A stretch of DNA of 64,000 nt from Candidatus Uabimicrobium amorphum (lineage in GTDB: Bacteria > Planctomycetota > Uabimicrobiia > Uabimicrobiales > Uabimicrobiaceae). The position numbers and the translations under genes are program-made. How positions within the stretch are numbered: the first letter of the stretch is position 1; each line of letters begins with the position of its first letter. This document shows, in pieces, positions 44,318-53,389 of the stretch. The notes beneath the pieces are model-generated. The model had not been told where the DNA came from and did not search any database. It saw only the letters and a program-made list of their open reading frames with translations. The stretch covers positions 6,958,501 through 7,022,500 of the forward strand of contig NZ_AP019860.1 of the NCBI RefSeq assembly GCF_009002475.1, given 5' to 3'.

Positions 44318-45565
44318 ATGTGTAATCAATTTACGGAACATCATGAAGTAGTTAATCTTATAAAAGATTTAAAAGAAGAGGGAATTGAGAATAAAGTTTT
44401 CTCAAATGTAGTTGATGAGAACAACAAGCAATATGTTGATATTGTTATGGAGGGTGGTGGCGTACTTGGTCTAGCATTAGTTGGGTACACATACGTCTTG
44501 GAGCAAATGGGTATACGTTTCTTAGGTATCGGAGGTACTTCTGCTGGTGCTATCAATGCGTTATTCCAGGCTGCTTGTGGCATTCCTCATGAAGCTAAGA
44601 CCGAAAAAATAATATCGATACTCGCTGAAACAAATTTTTACAGATTTGTAGATGGTGATGACGATGCCAGAGATTTTATAGATGCTTTCGTTGGTGGAGC
44701 TAGAACATTAAAACTATTCTGGAAGGGATGGCAAGTAATAGACAATATCAATGAGGATCTCGGATTAAATCCTGGCGAAGAATTTTTGTCTTGGCTCACC
44801 GAAGAACTACAAAAAGAAAGCATAAATACATCTCAGGATTTGCAAGCTAAAATGAATACTTTTCCTCACCCCTTAAAGCTTAGAGGAGATGGTTCCGAAC
44901 TACCTTTGGACGATGTAAAATCTAAATTAGTTTTTATTTCTTCGGACTTAACGACAGATACCAAGGCTCAATTTCCTCAAATGGCGGGCTTATACTGGGA
45001 AAATCCCGAAAGTGTAAATCCCGCAGAGTTTGTTCGAGCTTCCATGTCGATACCCTTTTTTTTCCATCCATATATTGTAAAAAACATTCCTCAGGGAACA
45101 GAAGCTATTAGCCAGTGGAGGAAGCATGCTCTTTATAAGGGGGCTATCCCAAAAGAAGTTTATTTTGTAGACGGAGGTGTTATGTCTAACTTCCCTATAG
45201 ATTTATTCCACCGTAAAAATTTTGGAGTTCCTAATCGGCCAACTTTCGGTGTCAAATTAGGTTTTGAGCGTCAAAATATAAGAAATATAAAGGGACCTAT
45301 TAGTTTTCTTGGCGCTATATTCGACAATGCTAGACATACCCTAGATAATGATTTTATAAAAAGAAATCCAGACTATAAGCATTTAGTATCTTACATAAAT
45401 ACCGACGATTACAACTGGATAGATTTTAAAATTTCAAATGAAAACAAGGTTGGTCTTTTTGTAGAAGGAGCTAAAACGGCTGCCGATTTCTTGAGGAAAT
45501 TTGATTGGCAAAAATATCTACAAGAACGACAGGCGATTGAAAATGCTTTTTGTTCAAGAACTTAA
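44318..45565 (+). CDS. Patatin-like phospholipase
   Basis: A 415-residue protein with all patatin hallmarks: oxyanion-hole GGGVLG (46-51), nucleophile elbow GGTSAGA with Ser75, and the dyad Asp in VDGGVMSNFPIDLF (about 284). It should cleave acyl esters of phospholipids through a Ser-Asp dyad. No signal peptide is visible, so it acts in the cytosol or is delivered otherwise. Patatins also serve as effectors in antiphage signalling systems, but no sensor gene adjoins here; upstream is the LRR gene on the other strand. Confidence 0.92.
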   Translation: MCNQFTEHHEVVNLIKDLKEEGIENKVFSNVVDENNKQYVDIVMEGGGVLGLALVGYTYVLEQMGIRFLGIGGTSAGAINALFQAACGIPHEAKTEKIISILAETNFYRFVDGDDDARDFIDAFVGGARTLKLFWKGWQVIDNINEDLGLNPGEEFLSWLTEELQKESINTSQDLQAKMNTFPHPLKLRGDGSELPLDDVKSKLVFISSDLTTDTKAQFPQMAGLYWENPESVNPAEFVRASMSIPFFFHPYIVKNIPQGTEAISQWRKHALYKGAIPKEVYFVDGGVMSNFPIDLFHRKNFGVPNRPTFGVKLGFERQNIRNIKGPISFLGAIFDNARHTLDNDFIKRNPDYKHLVSYINTDDYNWIDFKISNENKVGLFVEGAKTAADFLRKFDWQKYLQERQAIENAFCSRT

Positions 45566-45852
45566 GCATATTATCAGATACGTAAAAAAACACTAAAAGT
45601 AATTTAGATGTGGTAGTTGAATACAACAAAAGAAATAAGTCCACGATAAAAGTTTCATCTCATTTTGTGACGAAACTGATACTATGCCATTTGAGCACAT
45701 TTTTGATGAAACTTTTTATACTTTAAGTATTTGTAGGCTTCTTATCAGAGACAACTTAGACGCCTCGATAAATATAACTAGCTGTCGCGAGAAGTTGATA
45801 ACAACAATGAAAATAGTCTTAGAAAATGTGAGAAGCGACTTATTTTTCCTGT

Positions 45853-46050
45853 GTTCCTTAGCTAATAATTGTGGTTAGTTCACCTATCTCTGAAAATAGT
45901 AGCTGTCTTCAAATACGACTTGATTTAGAACATTTCATTCACAAAAAAATCAGAAATACATTTTTCTGTCGTATTGAAAAGAAAGAAATGTTTTACCAAT
46001 TTTTATGAACTACTAGAGGAGGCATAGTTATATGTGTCTCATAACAGTTG
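45853..46050 (+). repeat. Duplicated intergenic segment, copy 2
   Basis: Counterpart of 42680-42895. This copy lies directly before the membrane coiled-coil gene and includes GTCGTATTGA, AGAGGAGG and the start of the MCLIT mini-frame. Confidence 0.8.
45968..45977 (+). promoter_or_regulatory. GTCGTATTGA motif in duplicated segment, copy 2
   Basis: Exact 10-mer, 54 nt before the MCLIT mini-frame ATG, as in copy 1, and 105 nt before the next gene. Confidence 0.45.
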
Positions 46051-46079
46051 TTGTCCTAAGTCTTAATAATTTGGAGTGA
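46032..46079 (+). CDS. Short leader-like reading frame (15 codons)
   Basis: ATG at 46032 follows AGAGGAGG at good spacing and reads MCLITVVVLSLNNLE, stopping 3 nt before the ATG of the next gene. The same MCLIT start is kept in copy 1 of the duplicated segment, where it diverges after five codons. It may be a leader peptide coupled to the next gene, or the truncated start of a lost gene. Confidence 0.35.
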   Translation: MCLITVVVLSLNNLE

Positions 46080-46082
46080 GTT

Positions 46083-46868
46083 ATGTTTTTATTAAATGCT
46101 AGTTCGGCAGGTAATATTCTATCTATTCTTCAGATAGCGGCTCTTATTGCAGCTTTTTTGTTTTTCTTGTTAAAGGTAGTGTCCGGTTATCTTCTTATCG
46201 ACATGTCAGTTGAAGTTACTCCTAAACGAGTAAAATGTGATGATAAAGAAGACTATCTTGTGATAGGCTTGAAACTTGAAAAACATCAGAATTGTTCTGT
46301 AAATATCCATGATATCGCTGCAAATATTACAGATTCAGATGGAAAAAAAATTACAACGGAAAAATTTAAGTTTGAGAAGGTTGGATGTGACTCGATACGT
46401 AGGTTTTTTGGTCTAGGGAAAATAGAATGGGAAAAGGAAAATAAGAGTGGGTACATCACACTTGCTCCAAGAGAAGTCACTCATCTTGTTTGCAATATAA
46501 AAGAAAAAATAAAAAGTGATGAAATTTACAAAGTGGAAGTTGCTGTTTTAGGTAAAGGATGGTTTCGTCCCGCGATTTCTAGGTGGTACTGCTCTGTTGC
46601 TTCTTTGCCAAATAGTGAAGATCAGAGTCAACTAAAACAGTTAAAAAACGATATTGGTAGCCTGAAAAAGGAAATCGTTAATTTAAAAGTTGAACAACAG
46701 ACGGAGTTAAAAAATGATATTTGTAGTCTGAAGACGGAGTTACAAAATGATATTGGTAGTCTGAAGACGGAGTTTAAAAATGATATTGGTAGTCTGAAGA
46801 CGGAGATAGTTGGTTTAAAAACTAAACAGACCAACGCGAAGGAACCTACACCTAAAAGTAATAACTAG
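46083..46868 (+). CDS. Single-pass membrane protein with repeated coiled-coil tail
   Basis: A 261-residue protein of unknown family. GGAGTGAG is its ribosome site. A membrane helix occupies about 14-40 (ILQIAALIAAFLFFLLKVVS). A beta-rich domain of about 130 residues follows (NCSVNIHDIAANITDSDGKK, ITLAPREVTHLVCN). The C-terminal 60 residues are a heptad coiled coil built from 11-residue units (NDIGSLKTELQ), encoded by near-identical 33-bp DNA repeats at about 46700-46805. A hairpin follows the stop. Confidence 0.75.
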   Translation: MFLLNASSAGNILSILQIAALIAAFLFFLLKVVSGYLLIDMSVEVTPKRVKCDDKEDYLVIGLKLEKHQNCSVNIHDIAANITDSDGKKITTEKFKFEKVGCDSIRRFFGLGKIEWEKENKSGYITLAPREVTHLVCNIKEKIKSDEIYKVEVAVLGKGWFRPAISRWYCSVASLPNSEDQSQLKQLKNDIGSLKKEIVNLKVEQQTELKNDICSLKTELQNDIGSLKTEFKNDIGSLKTEIVGLKTKQTNAKEPTPKSNN

Positions 46869-46877
46869 ATTGTCAAA

Positions 46878-46913
46878 AAAGTACTAACTTCGAGAAATAG
46901 AGGTTAGTACTTT
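46878..46913 (+). terminator. Hairpin terminator candidate
   Basis: AAAGTACTAAC (46878-46888) pairs with GTTAGTACTTT (46903-46913); a CTCTTTT stretch follows. Confidence 0.5.
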
Positions 46914-47472
46914 ATGGCTCTTTTGCAGTAACCTCATCAAAAATATTGCTTCCAATCCATGACAAATTTTGTTGGTACACCCGCTTGGCGATACCAACAT
47001 AATACTTTATTTCAACGATTTGTGACTTTGGTGACAGAGAGCGTTGTCGATCTCGACCTGATCCCGGAAATTCAACTTATTAATAAACAATAGCAACACA
47101 TTACGGCTCTAAACAATGGTCTAGTCATAGTCAACAAACAAGCACAAAAGAATATAAAAACTATTTTCTTATTTTTCTTAAAGATTTTATAATACCAACC
47201 AACTGATTCTAACGGATTTGGTGGTCGTGTGTATAGAGTCTAAAATTTTGTACAAATAGCAATACGTGTCATTCCCATGAAAATGGGAATCCAACTCCGC
47301 AAAGTAGATTTACTTTTGCTGGATCCCTTGTCAATCAAGGGATGACACTCTAAAATAGTTTTCTAGTTCCAGAACAAAAAAGGTACAACGTTTAGCTGTT
47401 TTAGACGATGACCACCAAATCCGTTAGAATAGGTGGCAAACGTTTTGCGATTTTGGAATTATGAGGTGCTTC
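46914..47472. other. Intergenic region with a MITE-like element
   Basis: A 44-codon open frame at 46959-47093 (MTNFVGTPAWRYQHNTLFQR...) looks codon-like but has no ribosome site; it may be a gene relic. From 47207 to 47429 lies the inverted-repeat element. GAGGTG at 47462 serves the kinase gene. Confidence 0.45.
47207..47429. mobile_element. MITE-like element with TTCTAACGGATTTGGTGGTC ends
   Basis: TTCTAACGGATTTGGTGGTC at 47207 is perfectly inverted at 47410-47429, about 223 bp in all. The interior has nested palindromes, ATTCCCATGAAAATGGGAAT and TCCCTTGTCAATCAAGGGA, flanked by GTGTCATT/GATGACAC. No coding capacity. A shorter degenerate copy lies at 61506. Confidence 0.8.
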
Positions 47473-49056
47473 ATGGATAAATTAGACGAAAAACTACAAA
47501 GATTAAAAGACTTATACGATCGTAACCTGATTGATGAAAAGCAGTACAAAGAACAACAGCAAATTCTCCTAGCGTCATGGACGCAATCGTCACCAGCCAC
47601 ACAAGCTGCGAACTCTTCTCACACAATTGGTGTCATGGATACCGAGTTAGACGGTGAAGATACTCCGCCTGCAACAGCACAAGAAATTTTTTCTCCAGGA
47701 CAAATTGTTGGTGATAAATACGAAATTATTGAACTTCTTGGCAAAGGTGGAATGGGAGTTGTGTACAAAGTAAGGCATCTTCTTCTTCAGGAAAACATGG
47801 CACTGAAAGTCTTGCATGCGCACATGTCGCAGAATCCAAAAGTAAAACAACGCTTTGTTCGTGAAATGAAAATCGCAAGAAAACTAGTGCACAAGAACAT
47901 TTTGCAGGTTGCGGACTTCGGGGAGACGCAAAACGGCCGTCAATTTTTTACCATGGATTTTTCAAATGGCATTAGTTTGCAGCAACTACAACAGCAAACA
48001 AAACTTTCCGAAGAAAGAGCCGTTGGCATTACGAAACAAATCCTCGAAGGCCTGGTAGAAGCGCATAACTTAGGAGTCATTCATCGCGATTTAAAACCTG
48101 CCAACATCCTTGTCGAAAATCGTTCCCAGTGTGACCACGTATTGATTTTAGATTTTGGTATCGCTAAATTAAATCAAGAGCAGGATGTTCATCTAACTCA
48201 GGAAGGGGCGATCGGAACTCCACATTACATGTCACCCGAGCAAGCTGCCGAAGAAGAACTAGATGCCCGAAGCGATTTGTTTTCCGTGGGGATTATTCTC
48301 TATCAAATGCTTTGTGGACAGTTACCGTTTACCGGAAACACAAAAATGCAAATTCTTATGGCAAGAATTAACCGTCAAGCAATTCCCATACAGCAGTTTT
48401 CTTGTCAAATCTCCAAACACATCGAAAATGTTGTCAATCAAGCTCTACAAAGAGAAAAACAAAAACGATTTGCCAACGCCGAAGAATTTCTACAGGCACT
48501 AGAACAACAAACAACTGCGTTACGAAAAACAACACCAAAAAATCAAGAACTCCTACAGCATCTTGCGCGCATACAACAACCTTCTCCGCCCTTTTATATT
48601 GAAGTGTGGAGTGAATTGTGGAGAGAAAGACAGGAGCAACGCAAGATAGTCGTTTCTCCGTGCTACCCAATGGGAGAACGTATCAATATTTGTTTTTCTT
48701 CAGATAAAGATTGCTATCTAACGCTTATCAACATTGATCCTGATGGAGACATTACCGTATTATTTCCCAACAAATTTCAACAAGACAATCACATAGTTGC
48801 TCATGAGGTGCACAAGGTGGGAGAGAAGGGATTTCAGTTTATAGTCGGTGAACCCCATGGCAATGAAGTTGTCAAAGCAATTGCCACAACCAAGAAAATG
48901 AACCTTCTCGATATGGATTTACAAGAATGGAAGAGTGCTCTTGCTACCATTCCCAAAGAAAGAGCACAACGAAAGATTATGGTGTTGGCAGAAACATTGG
49001 CCGAAGAAAATTTGCAATGGAGTGAAGCCAGCCATGAGTTTGCCAAAGATGAGTGA
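47473..49056 (+). CDS. Ser/Thr protein kinase (canonical) with SHOCT-like N-terminus and DUF4384 C-terminus
   Basis: A 527-residue protein; ATG at 47473 has GAGGTG 6 nt upstream, better than the ATG 12 nt earlier. Residues 1-35 (EKLQRLKDLYDRNLIDEKQY) are SHOCT-like. The kinase domain (about 70-335) is canonical: LGKGGMGVVYKV, ALKVL, VIHRDLKPANIL, LDFGIAKL and HYMSPEQA, so it should be active and unlike the three HCD/DWG kinases here. The C-terminus (about 380-500) is DUF4384-like (RINICFSSDKDCYLTLINID, ITVLFPN), a module also in the caspase lipoprotein at 16.6-19 kb. No membrane helix is seen. Confidence 0.93.
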   Translation: MDKLDEKLQRLKDLYDRNLIDEKQYKEQQQILLASWTQSSPATQAANSSHTIGVMDTELDGEDTPPATAQEIFSPGQIVGDKYEIIELLGKGGMGVVYKVRHLLLQENMALKVLHAHMSQNPKVKQRFVREMKIARKLVHKNILQVADFGETQNGRQFFTMDFSNGISLQQLQQQTKLSEERAVGITKQILEGLVEAHNLGVIHRDLKPANILVENRSQCDHVLILDFGIAKLNQEQDVHLTQEGAIGTPHYMSPEQAAEEELDARSDLFSVGIILYQMLCGQLPFTGNTKMQILMARINRQAIPIQQFSCQISKHIENVVNQALQREKQKRFANAEEFLQALEQQTTALRKTTPKNQELLQHLARIQQPSPPFYIEVWSELWRERQEQRKIVVSPCYPMGERINICFSSDKDCYLTLINIDPDGDITVLFPNKFQQDNHIVAHEVHKVGEKGFQFIVGEPHGNEVVKAIATTKKMNLLDMDLQEWKSALATIPKERAQRKIMVLAETLAEENLQWSEASHEFAKDE

Positions 49057-49122
49057 CCATTTTTCTAAAGGCTTATTTTGTTGGACATTTAGATTTTTTA
49101 CTCATCTTTTAGCCTAATTCCA

Positions 49123-51602
49123 TTATAGTTCAGTCCATTCATTCCCATCGACGGTATTGCCACCAAGGTCACCCTGTAAATTACCCGATTCCTGCGAATC
49201 AATGTCGAAAGCACTATTGGCTTTGGGAATGTTTAAGCCTATGTAATTATGATTTGTGCACTGGAAAACAATGCCTTTTTCGTTTATGACGAACGCTCTT
49301 CGATTCTCTTGAATTGGCCAAGCATAAATGACAAAATGTTGTTCTTGCAAAAGAATGGGCAAGTTATCCTGTCGTAATTTCTTGTCATTTTCTCCTATCG
49401 CTTCCGTTCTTCCGGGCAAATAACAGTAAAAATAATATCCATTTTTTGTTGGTAACTCATTTTTAAATTTTAGCTTTTCGATAAAGGGGGTTTTTACAGA
49501 AAAATCCTGTCCTCTAACCAAAGAGCTACCATCTAGCTCACTCAGAAAACCATACTCGCCTAAGCCATTTAAATTTTGATCACATACATTATGTGACTTA
49601 AATAACGCTTGGGAAGTAGAATAGCTCCTCAAAATATAAATAATGTTTTCCTCTTTTGCTGCTTCAAAGCGTTCTATTGATGATAAATAAAAAGGTAAAG
49701 ATAAAACCTGCAAAAGAAGGGCGTATGTAGCAAGTGCAAAAAAGAATTTTGCGATATTTAGCATAAAAAGATCACTTTTCTCTTCAATTATGACTTTTTC
49801 TGCTTTTTCACATAAATCCTGTACGTTTGTACTTTTGGTAATCTTGAGTTTTTCAATGTGTGTCTGCGCAAGTCTGGTATCTTTAAAATCCAATGCAAGC
49901 TCCGCAATTTTCGCATGTGCTCGTAATTTGTTTTTTTGCGCAGATTGATTTCCTCTCCATAAATCAATAGCACGTTGATAGAGAGTTATTGCTTCAATAA
50001 AATTTGTATACAAATATGAAGCAGAAAATTTTGGGCTTATAAATAAATCTAAATTACTCTTGGTTAATAACCATCTATATATTTGCCAAATTAAAAAAAC
50101 GACGTTTGAAAGCATCATACTATTTAGAGGTACCGTAAGCATAAGCATTGAAGACGTAGTACTTAGTTTTTTTAAACAGTAAAATAGGATTGTACTCATG
50201 ATGCAAAAATAAGCTACAAATAGTATTTTCCCAGTTTTTTTCGAATAAAACCACCAGTAGGGAAAATAAGCTTTTCCTGGTATGTCAAAAACAATACGTT
50301 TAATCTTTTGCCAAGTAGAGGGCTTTTTGTGTTGAGTTGCAGCATATTTTACTGCATTATTGTATAACTCTGTGGCTTTGTTGGATAAAGAAATACTCTC
50401 GCGATGTTGTAGATACTCTTCAAGTGCTTTTTGGAAATGAGTAACACGTCGATAACGGTCTTGACTTTTTTTGCACATTGCTTTGTGACAAATTTGGCGT
50501 AATTGTAAAGGAATGTTCTCTTTAAAGGGAACAGGTTTACTTTCTTTGGCAGCTAACAAAACCACCCAAAGGCTTTTGCCTATATGCGGAGGGATATGAT
50601 GTATGATTTCATATAGAATACCACCAAGAAGGTAAACATCTGTTGCAAATGATATATCCTTACCACGCCCCTCTGCTAGCTCTGGGGCCATGTAGCAAGG
50701 GGTTCCCATTGGCGTTGTAATATCATCTTTGTGGAAAGTGCGCCTTTCATCGGGATTTTTTCGAACATCAACAGCAATTCCCCAGTCCATGACCAACACC
50801 TCACCAAAATCTCTAATCATGATATTATCGGGCTTTAAATCACAGTGAACAATGCCTTTACTATGAGCGTAGTTAATTGCGTTGCATACATTGATAAGAA
50901 TCTCCAAATGCTTTTGTAAATTATATTCTCGTGCTTTTTCTTTATGTTCGACAGTTTGCGGATATAGTAGGTCCTTCCATGAAACGCCCTTTACTAACTT
51001 CATGGCTAGAAGAATATCACCGTCTTCGTTTTGGTCCATTTCATATATGGGTATAATATTTGGGTGATCTAGATACGCTGCACCAAAGATTCTGCAAGGA
51101 ATTTATTTTTTTCTACCTGTGGAAGAGTTTTCTTAATGGCAATTTCCCGCTTGAGTTTCGTTTGTTCCGCCTGATAGATAATGCCCATTCCGCCACGATT
51201 GATTTCCTGGTAATTTTGATAGTCTTTTTCAACGTAAAAATCTGTGTGAACTGGTGTCGAATTCTTCGGAGGTGTAGTTTCTTTTGCAGAAAAAGTCACT
51301 TTTTCTGCTGGGTCTTGTGGATTTTTAGTAGAGTCTCCAGAGAAAGTTTGTCTGATAGAATCAACATTTACAGGATTTTCATCAGGAGATACAGTTGAGT
51401 TTTCAGAAAATGTATCTGTTGACGATGGGTGATCAGATTGAATAGCTCCATCACTAGAAAAGGTTTGTCGTTGTGGAAATACTGTGATATCGTGTGAAAA
51501 TGTCATCTCTCTAGATTTGTATGTATTGCGTACAGAGTGCTTTTGTGAGTTACCTTGCTCAAGTATTTTTGACCACAGTGAACGAAATGTATCTTTGTCC
51601 AT
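49123..51602 (-). pseudogene. Ser/Thr kinase gene of the HCD/DWG group, interrupted by a frameshift
   Basis: The start at 51602 has a strong AGGAGG. The first part (tail plus RGGMGIIYQAEQTKLKREIA to KFLAESLV) stops at 51069. The other frame then continues AYLDHPNIIPIYEMDQNEDG, the expected kinase sequence, to 49123. One base is missing near 51075. The rest holds HCDLKPDNIM, MDWG and YMAPELAEG, then a region with two hydrophobic stretches, a TPR-like helix pair, another helix (FFFALATYALLLQVLSLPFYL) and a C-terminal pilin-like segment (YGFLSELDGSS...NGYYFYCYLPGR). It is either a recent pseudogene or a sequencing error; all other sequence looks intact. Confidence 0.85.
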
Positions 51603-51857
51603 GATGCCTCCTGAAAAAATAAACTTAGAATGCAATCCATTGTTTAGAATATCTACGTTTTTTTGGCCAATGGACCGCATTGGAACATTGGTGAAAAAAG
51701 TTAAAATACTGTAACAGATTTAGTGCGATATTTCAAATCTACTTGGTGCAAAAGATTATTCTCCGCTGCCGTATGATTGCCTAGACCAGAAAACAATGCG
51801 TTCCCAATCTCCATCCTACAGAAGTCAATTATCTAGTAGAATGGAGAAGAAGAAATT

Positions 51858-53273
51858 CTAAAACAGATAAAAATCATCATTAAACTTACGAAATACACCT
51901 TTTTCCGCGTGGTTCTTTAAACTGTATGGAATGCGACCATACATCAGCCACTTGGTTTTGTCGTGGCGTGCAAACATGTCTTGGCAAATATTCTCAAGTG
52001 ATTGTATGGTACGTGCGTGAAACAAGTCGTTTTGGCTGCCGAAATCGTTGCGACTGTAGTACATCATGTATACGTAGCGATAGTGCTTTTCGGCAAATGC
52101 TTTATTGATGTACTCACTTATGGTCTTGAAGTGAATTGGTTGAAAACTGCAAATTTCCCCACGTTGTCCACTACGCTTCCATGCCTCGACCACACGTGAC
52201 CAGATAATTTTGCTCATCGGCTCGTGCGCTTGCTTCAGCACAAAAGGAACGTGGATATACACTTTTTCACCGTTGCCTAAATCAACAAGAAAATCGCGAA
52301 AGCTAATCAAAATTAAGTCAATGCCCATTTGCTCAAGAATGTGCACTAACGCCAGCTCGCTGTTACCACTACCATAACGGCCATTTTCGTCTTTTTCGCT
52401 CCACATATTCATATCTACCGCCAAAACACCCAGGTACTGCGAAGGGTCGAATGTTGTTTCGATACGTCGCCGTTCGGATTGGAAAATCTTTGGTATTTGT
52501 CGTGTATACTTTGCGAGAGGAACGCGGTATAGACGATTCATATTGATGCGCGTTCCCGAACTTTTGTGTTGCGCAAAAATATTAAGATCCAGGTTGCCTT
52601 CCATTTTACGCATCATGCATTTGCGCCACTCTTTAATCCAACTACTATTGAAGTAACGCTCAAGACGTTCCCATTCCTGTGGCCACGCGTTTTTTACCAG
52701 CAAATTCGCGGGAATTTCGGCGACGGGAATATGCAATTCTTTGTGTTTTTTTAGAGGAACATTACCATTCTTTAGTGCCGCAATAAGCGCATTCATGTCA
52801 TCCTCGGAAGATACAATGTCAACACCCTCTACTTGCACCATACTAAAGTTTTCACTACCTACTCCAGCAAAGGGGTTGCTTTGTAAATTGCCAAATTCTA
52901 CTCCTTGCCACACAACACAAGGATACTCCTCACAATCGCTGTGGGGGTGGTAGCTTCCTTTAAAACCGTGCAGCGCCGGAAATCTTCGGTGTAGATACTT
53001 GCGCTCTTTGCGCATCCACTTGCGAATGAGTTTCACTGGTGGCGATTCTTCGCGATATTGTTTTTTGATAATATAATGATAATTAAAAAGGCGCGATGCC
53101 ATAAGAACATCGTAGAAAGCGACTTGTGGTTGTACAAAAAGAGCTGTTCCCTCCATAACGACAGTTACGGGTTCTTTCGCTCGCTCGGCCACGACCACAT
53201 TTACTTGCTTGCCACTAACAAACGAAGTAATCATATTTAACGCGCGTGGAAGTATTTTGTCTACTTGATACAT
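51858..53273 (-). CDS. vWA-like protein paired with MoxR ATPase
   Basis: A 471-residue protein; the ATG at 53273 has AAAGGAG 6 nt upstream, and the earlier in-frame start lacks one. Its C-terminal 200 residues (LGVLAVDMNMWSE...ALVHILEQMGIDLILISFRD...YVYMMYYSRNDFGSQNDLFH) resemble the vWA fold of CoxE/CobT-type partners of MoxR ATPases, though the MIDAS motif is not the standard DxSxS. The N-terminal half is unrecognised. It follows the AAA gene by 116 bp on the same strand, and this adjacency is the main support for the call. No membrane helix or signal. Confidence 0.6.
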   Translation of the reverse strand: MYQVDKILPRALNMITSFVSGKQVNVVVAERAKEPVTVVMEGTALFVQPQVAFYDVLMASRLFNYHYIIKKQYREESPPVKLIRKWMRKERKYLHRRFPALHGFKGSYHPHSDCEEYPCVVWQGVEFGNLQSNPFAGVGSENFSMVQVEGVDIVSSEDDMNALIAALKNGNVPLKKHKELHIPVAEIPANLLVKNAWPQEWERLERYFNSSWIKEWRKCMMRKMEGNLDLNIFAQHKSSGTRINMNRLYRVPLAKYTRQIPKIFQSERRRIETTFDPSQYLGVLAVDMNMWSEKDENGRYGSGNSELALVHILEQMGIDLILISFRDFLVDLGNGEKVYIHVPFVLKQAHEPMSKIIWSRVVEAWKRSGQRGEICSFQPIHFKTISEYINKAFAEKHYRYVYMMYYSRNDFGSQNDLFHARTIQSLENICQDMFARHDKTKWLMYGRIPYSLKNHAEKGVFRKFNDDFYLF

Positions 53274-53389
53274 GTTTTTCTCCTTTTGTTGTTTATCGAC
53301 CGTAACGACCAAAAAAATTGTTCTTACTACTTCGTGGAAAGATGAAATTTAGAGGAGTTCCCACGCTGCGCATGGGAACTCATTACAAG

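Larger units (their letters stand above)
45566..46082. other. Intergenic region with duplicated segment
   Basis: The first 280 bp show no credible gene; a 64-codon open frame at 45684 lacks a ribosome site and any motif. From 45853 it is the second copy of the 42.7-kb segment. Confidence 0.5.

Noticed and set aside
45684..45878. 64-codon open frame between patatin and coiled-coil genes
   Set aside because: No ribosome site, no motif, and it runs into the duplicated leader segment.
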